A stretch of DNA of 64,000 nucleotides from J027 sp965215855 (lineage in GTDB: Bacteria > Chloroflexota > Anaerolineae > Aggregatilineales > J027), in the NCBI GenBank assembly GCA_965215855.1, contig CBDCER010000002.1, positions 372,001 to 436,000 on the forward strand, in the 5' to 3' direction. The notes beneath the pieces are model-generated. The model made no database searches and had not been told where the DNA came from. It saw only the letters and a list, made by a program, of their open reading frames with translations. Position numbers and translations under genes: made by a program. The stretch's first letter is position 1. Each line of letters opens with the position of its first letter. Positions 61,901-64,000 of the stretch are shown here, piece after piece.

Positions 61901-62110
61901 GGAAAGCAACAACACCATGCGGTCTGTCTCACGAAGGGCCTGCTCAATGGTCATATCCCAGTTATCGCCACTATGGATGTCGCAAGTATCTCGAAAGACG
62001 CGGAAATTGGCCTGGGTCAGGTAGGCTTCAACCTGTTCTGCGGCCTGCTGATTAGGGCGAGCGTAGGAAATGAAGATATAAGGTGCTGTTTCAGCGATTG
62101 GTTCAGGCAT
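58979..62110 (-). CDS. TIR-NACHT-FGE (C-type lectin) protein, DGR target
   Basis: A 1043-residue STAND-like receptor. The N-terminal TIR domain (~8-150) has YIFISYARPNQQAAEQ, VFRDTCDIHSGDNWD and a YRKEVHREWFF helix with the likely catalytic Glu. The NACHT ATPase has Walker A GAPGSGKST at 261-269 and Walker B LLLLLDALNEMP; a helical region follows. The FGE-sulfatase/C-type-lectin fold spans ~725-1043 (GDTYTIGSDEG, FPVTNAEYALFI, FRLPTEAEWEAAARG, CVDMAGNTWDWTS, RVLRGGSW). The VR encodes ~998-1039. Residues changed from TR are 1008-1012, 1020-1022, 1025, 1026, 1028 and 1029. ATG 62110 follows GAGGAG by 10 nt; an upstream ATG at 62140 has no such site. Likely an NAD-consuming or signalling sensor with a diversified ligand surface. 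Confidence 0.93.
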   Translation of the reverse strand: MPEPIAETAPYIFISYARPNQQAAEQVEAYLTQANFRVFRDTCDIHSGDNWDMTIEQALRETDRMVLLLSSTSMPYRKEVHREWFFYDQQGKPIHPLYLDKCELHSRLYAYNYIDARPGLAAALERLGRDLVQDFGAVDAPHTRDRILVNENAEERSMSDALHGLLEAVRDDSRDVALTPQQVAQIVKHHPKNMTEYRLGRIAEWSQPRYQLDNRFVYLSLLIDQGETAEGQRWVIPRPEPYRDLRKILEERDEAALVLLGAPGSGKSTLLRRLQLDDAIDRVRDDGEQLTFFIQLNQYKPASPDLPLEAPRQWLTRRWEERNPDLPAFDDLLREGRLLLLLDALNEMPHRNPADYREHIGLWRHFLQETLADNPGNRVVFSCRSLDYSAPLSSDVLPVPQIRIEPLSPEQVQDFLRVYIPGLADLVWGQLHNSPQFDLFRNPYFLKLLIDQVETDEGRIPEGRAELFTGFVRQALRREIRRDNRLMQPNGLLTDRDHRRIIDWKWRHTHELPERGCLIPKISELAYKMQVSRIESEAFQVRVEYDNACRLVNHERDADILHAGISLNTLDEDLEEVFFFHQLLQEFFAARYLAANPTPDLVRVEWRADRVQPSLPDTLAQIGDSDPLPPLPGTGWEETTVLAAAITRDPEAFVAALMDADLPLAGRCAATPDVKISETLKNSIRQALIDRTQDPQADLRARIAAGLALGHLGDPRFERRSGPHGDYLMPPLIDISGDTYTIGSDEGYDDEKPPHPVPVAAFRIGQFPVTNAEYALFIAAGGYEDEQWWDTAEAKAWRRGEGSTEGSKSQAREIRGVLQRNPGQIKDLLAQDRITSEQAEGYEAIVRMNDTEFEDLLDEWYPSGKRFTEPEFWSDEAFNNPNQPVVGITWFEARAYCNWLAAQTGIPFRLPTEAEWEAAARGTEGRQFAYAGDFDAALCNIFETHVRRTTPIGVFPGGDTPEGCVDMAGNTWDWTSTTYEPYPYDAGDGREDAGRTEPRRVLRGGSWDYDLDNARAAYRYVSTPYYRRYNVGFRAGVAFPILL
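58993..59118 (-). repeat. DGR variable repeat (VR) at the 3' end of the target gene
   Basis: A 126-bp repeat matching TR 58724-58849 with 14 substitutions and no indels. Every substitution lies at a TR adenine on the coding strand (14 of 29 adenines changed; 0 of 97 other bases). The changes are A to T, G or C, giving 12 amino-acid replacements (mostly Asn to Tyr, Asp, Ser or Arg, plus Gln to Leu and Asp to Val) and one silent change. The invariant 3' 28 bases (GTGGGTTTTCGGGC...) would be the core in which homing initiates; TR and VR diverge at non-adenine bases directly after it. Confidence 0.96.
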
Positions 62111-62306
62111 CAGATATTGTCTCCTCGATACGCCCTCCATAATAGCGCAGAATCAGTTTTTGGTGGTAACACTGAATCGAGTCATTCCAACACCCGCCCG
62201 CCGCATTTAAGCGATAAATATTGACTTATTTGACAATTCCCTCGCGGGCATATAGCATTGTACAAATACTGACAACAACGCTTCAGCGCATTCTGGGAAA
62301 CAGACC

Positions 62307-62978
62307 ATGATTCAGGAGACGCGACAACACATTCTCGAAATTCTTAAGGCTGCTGGCGAATCCACAGTGGATGAAATCGTGGAGTCCCTGCACGCCCGCA
62401 CCGACAAGCGCGTGACCGCCGCCACTGTGCGCCACCACCTCGATGTGCTACGCATGAACGGGCTGGTCGAAGCGCCGTCCGTGCGTCGCCGCGATACACC
62501 GGGCCGCCCGCAATACGTCTATCATCTGACCGATAAAGCCCTCGATCTTTTTCCGACCAACTATGCGGGACTGGCACGAGTGCTGCTCGATCAGATGAAG
62601 CGCCGCCTGCCGGGTAACGAGGTCAACGTCATCATCGAAGGCGCGGCTGACCAAATGGCGGCCAATGCCATGATCCCCAGCGTCCCCCTGGAGGAGCGAC
62701 TGGATCATGTGGTGGACTTTCTCAATTCGCAGGGCTATCAGGCCAGTTGGGAAAAAGCTGAGAATGGCGGCGACGGCTATATGCTGCGGACCTATAACTG
62801 CCCCTTCGAGAACCTGGCCGGGACGCATACCGATGTCTGCGACCTGGACATGCACCTGATGGCGAATCTATTGGGCGTAGTTCCGCGCCGTGTAGGACAA
62901 ATTACCACTGGCGAGCGCAGTTGCGAATATTTCATCCCTCGCGTGGCGGGATCACCCAACACGCAATTCAGTCGCTAA
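62307..62978 (+). CDS. SufR-like Fe-S-sensing HTH regulator
   Basis: A 223-residue DeoR/ArsR-type winged-helix regulator. The HTH (~10-65) has VDEIVESLHARTDKRVTAATVRHHLDVLRMNGLVE and a GRPQYVYHLTDKAL wing. The C-terminal part has cysteines C165, C178 and C206 in YNCPFENLAGTHTDVC and GERSCEYFI. The C-x12-C spacing matches cluster-binding SufR proteins, but only three cysteines are visible. It is 70 bp upstream of an IscA-type gene, which supports a role in Fe-S homeostasis. Confidence 0.82.
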   Translation: MIQETRQHILEILKAAGESTVDEIVESLHARTDKRVTAATVRHHLDVLRMNGLVEAPSVRRRDTPGRPQYVYHLTDKALDLFPTNYAGLARVLLDQMKRRLPGNEVNVIIEGAADQMAANAMIPSVPLEERLDHVVDFLNSQGYQASWEKAENGGDGYMLRTYNCPFENLAGTHTDVCDLDMHLMANLLGVVPRRVGQITTGERSCEYFIPRVAGSPNTQFSR

Positions 62979-63048
62979 ACAAGAAGTTGACGGTAGTCCG
63001 TTTTGAGGCTACACTAATCGCAAATTCGCATGATGGAGAGGTATACAA

Positions 63049-63453
63049 ATGGCTGAAATGGAAAAGGTATCGGAAGAAATTCAAATATTGGTGGTGACAC
63101 CATTGGCCGAAACCAAGATCAAGGAATTGCTGGAGGAACGTGGCATTCCCGACCATGCACTGCGCGTGTTTGTGGCGGGTGGTGGCTGCTCCGGTCTGCA
63201 ATATGGCATGGCCTTCGAGCAAAACATCATGGACGGCGATACAGTGGTCACGACGGACAGCGGCGTGCGCTTGGTGGTCGATCCCACCAGCCTGATGTAT
63301 GTACAAGGTGCGAATATCGACTTTGTGGATAGCCTGATGGGTGGCGGTTTCCGCATCGACAATCCCAACGCGATTTCCAGTTGCGGCTGCGGCAGCTCCT
63401 TCAAAACTAAAGATCATGAAGGTGGCGGCAGCGATTGTAGTAGCTGCGGCTGA
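63049..63453 (+). CDS. A-type Fe-S cluster carrier (IscA/ErpA/HesB)
   Basis: A 134-residue A-type carrier that hands Fe-S clusters to apoproteins. Its conserved cysteines are in GGGCSGLQY and in the CGCGSSF end. After the usual end there is a Gly-rich tail closing in CSSCG, adding two cysteines. An N-terminal extension of ~14 residues precedes LVVTPLAETKIKELL. GGAGAGG lies before the ATG. It follows the SufR-like gene. Confidence 0.93.
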   Translation: MAEMEKVSEEIQILVVTPLAETKIKELLEERGIPDHALRVFVAGGGCSGLQYGMAFEQNIMDGDTVVTTDSGVRLVVDPTSLMYVQGANIDFVDSLMGGGFRIDNPNAISSCGCGSSFKTKDHEGGGSDCSSCG

Positions 63454-63533
63454 TCGGCATCAATCATCTGGATATTCTCAGCCCTGGCCGATGGCGTCGG
63501 GGCTGATTTGATTCCCCGCACCTGGAGCCAACC

Positions 63534-64000
63534 TTGAACGCTTCCTCTCGGCCAGCCTCAGCCTTGCTTGTCGTTGGCATTGTCACCATTTTGCTGCTGA
63601 TTCCCCACCATATTTTCTACGACAGAACCACCATTATTACTCGAACGCTGCTCCTTCTGGGAATAATCTGGCTGCCAATGGTCATGCTATCTTCGCGCGA
63701 GGCGATACGCGGGGTATGGCCTTTATCATGCGATGCTGTCACGATTGCGCTGAGTGGTGCGGTGGGGTTGACAGTGTGGCTGGTGGCGTGGTGGTTGATG
63801 GGCTGGGCAGCGGACGAGGTGCTGTTCCCGACTTTTGGGCCATACACACCGCCCGCCATTTACCAGCCGGATCATTGGGATGCCATTTGGACACCGCTCA
63901 TCCTGGCCGATGTGGTGATTTTGCCACTGGCGCTGATGATACTGGTGTGGGGCATGTTGCCCACACACATGGTGAGATTTCCTACCTGGCACAATATCCT
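63534..64000 (+). CDS. Polytopic membrane protein, 3' truncated by window end
   Basis: The frame stays open from a TTG at 63534 (GGAG 6 nt upstream) to the last base, giving 155 residues. It reads LLVVGIVTILLLIPHHIF, TLLLLGIIWLPMVML, VTIALSGAVGLTVWLVAWWLMGW and LADVVILPLALMILVWGML, at least four hydrophobic segments. The layout recalls CPBP-family intramembrane proteases, but their EExxxR motif would lie beyond the window, so I leave it unassigned. Confidence 0.6.
   Translation, partial: MNASSRPASALLVVGIVTILLLIPHHIFYDRTTIITRTLLLLGIIWLPMVMLSSREAIRGVWPLSCDAVTIALSGAVGLTVWLVAWWLMGWAADEVLFPTFGPYTPPAIYQPDHWDAIWTPLILADVVILPLALMILVWGMLPTHMVRFPTWHNI

Noticed and set aside
1..64000. CRISPR arrays, rRNA genes, prophage structural genes
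   Set aside because: No regularly spaced repeats, no rRNA-like sequence and no capsid, portal or integrase genes were seen; the DGR is therefore not obviously phage-borne.

Overview
The window looks like a chromosomal segment of a Chloroflexota bacterium, probably Anaerolineae-like. This is inferred from the mix of genes (secreted SH3, PD40-propeller, DUF4397 and beta-helix proteins, a fused MurF-Alr, a fused gamma-alpha 2-oxoacid:ferredoxin oxidoreductase, a TIR-NACHT-FGE protein) and from moderate GC content. No 16S gene is present, so the lineage is not proven. Gene density is high and most starts carry clear AGGAG-type ribosome binding sites.

Layout. 1-15.7 kb: the tail of a secreted M23 peptidase, a class III aminotransferase, an OmpR-type response regulator, mutS with a coupled small gene that resembles a dead HUH transposase, a peptidase-MA protein divergent from a solute-binding protein, a nitroreductase, a TetR regulator, three secreted or unknown proteins and pckA. 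15-24 kb: histidine phosphatase, secreted beta-helix protein, membrane-anchored sulfite-oxidase-like molybdoenzyme, and a GntR-korA-korB cluster. 24-33.6 kb: gcvH-gcvPA-gcvPB (no gcvT in view), murF-alr fusion, phosphomannomutase and an MFS pump. 33.6-40.4 kb: a HEAT/zinc-ribbon/membrane protein, a TIR protein, a CoA-acylating aldehyde dehydrogenase with a microcompartment-like N-terminal helix, a PAP2 protein and era. 40.5-44.2 kb: a LuxR-NB-ARC-TPR regulator broken by a 1259-bp IS3-family element; removing the element and one GGA copy restores the reading frame exactly. 44-52.3 kb: the nusA-ylxR-infB-rbfA-nrnA-truB-ribF translation operon on the minus strand, preceded by tRNA-Pro(GGG). 52.6-57 kb: a DUF4397 lipoprotein and a TetR/MFS pair with matching candidate operators. 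62-64 kb: a SufR-like regulator, an IscA-type Fe-S carrier and a truncated membrane protein.

The most exciting system is at 57.0-62.1 kb, a complete diversity-generating retroelement (DGR). It has a DGR-type reverse transcriptase (YVDD, IGNLTSQ), an Avd-like helical protein, a 126-bp template repeat (TR) and a 126-bp variable repeat (VR). The VR forms the C-terminus of a 1043-residue TIR-NACHT-FGE (C-type-lectin fold) protein. TR and VR align without gaps; all 14 differences fall on the 29 adenines of the coding-strand TR and none on the other 97 positions. This is the signature of adenine-specific mutagenic retrohoming. The target looks like an immune or conflict receptor whose ligand-binding tip is being diversified. 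The avd gene is unusual in running opposite to rt, overlapping its 5' end and lying antisense inside the TR-rt spacer.
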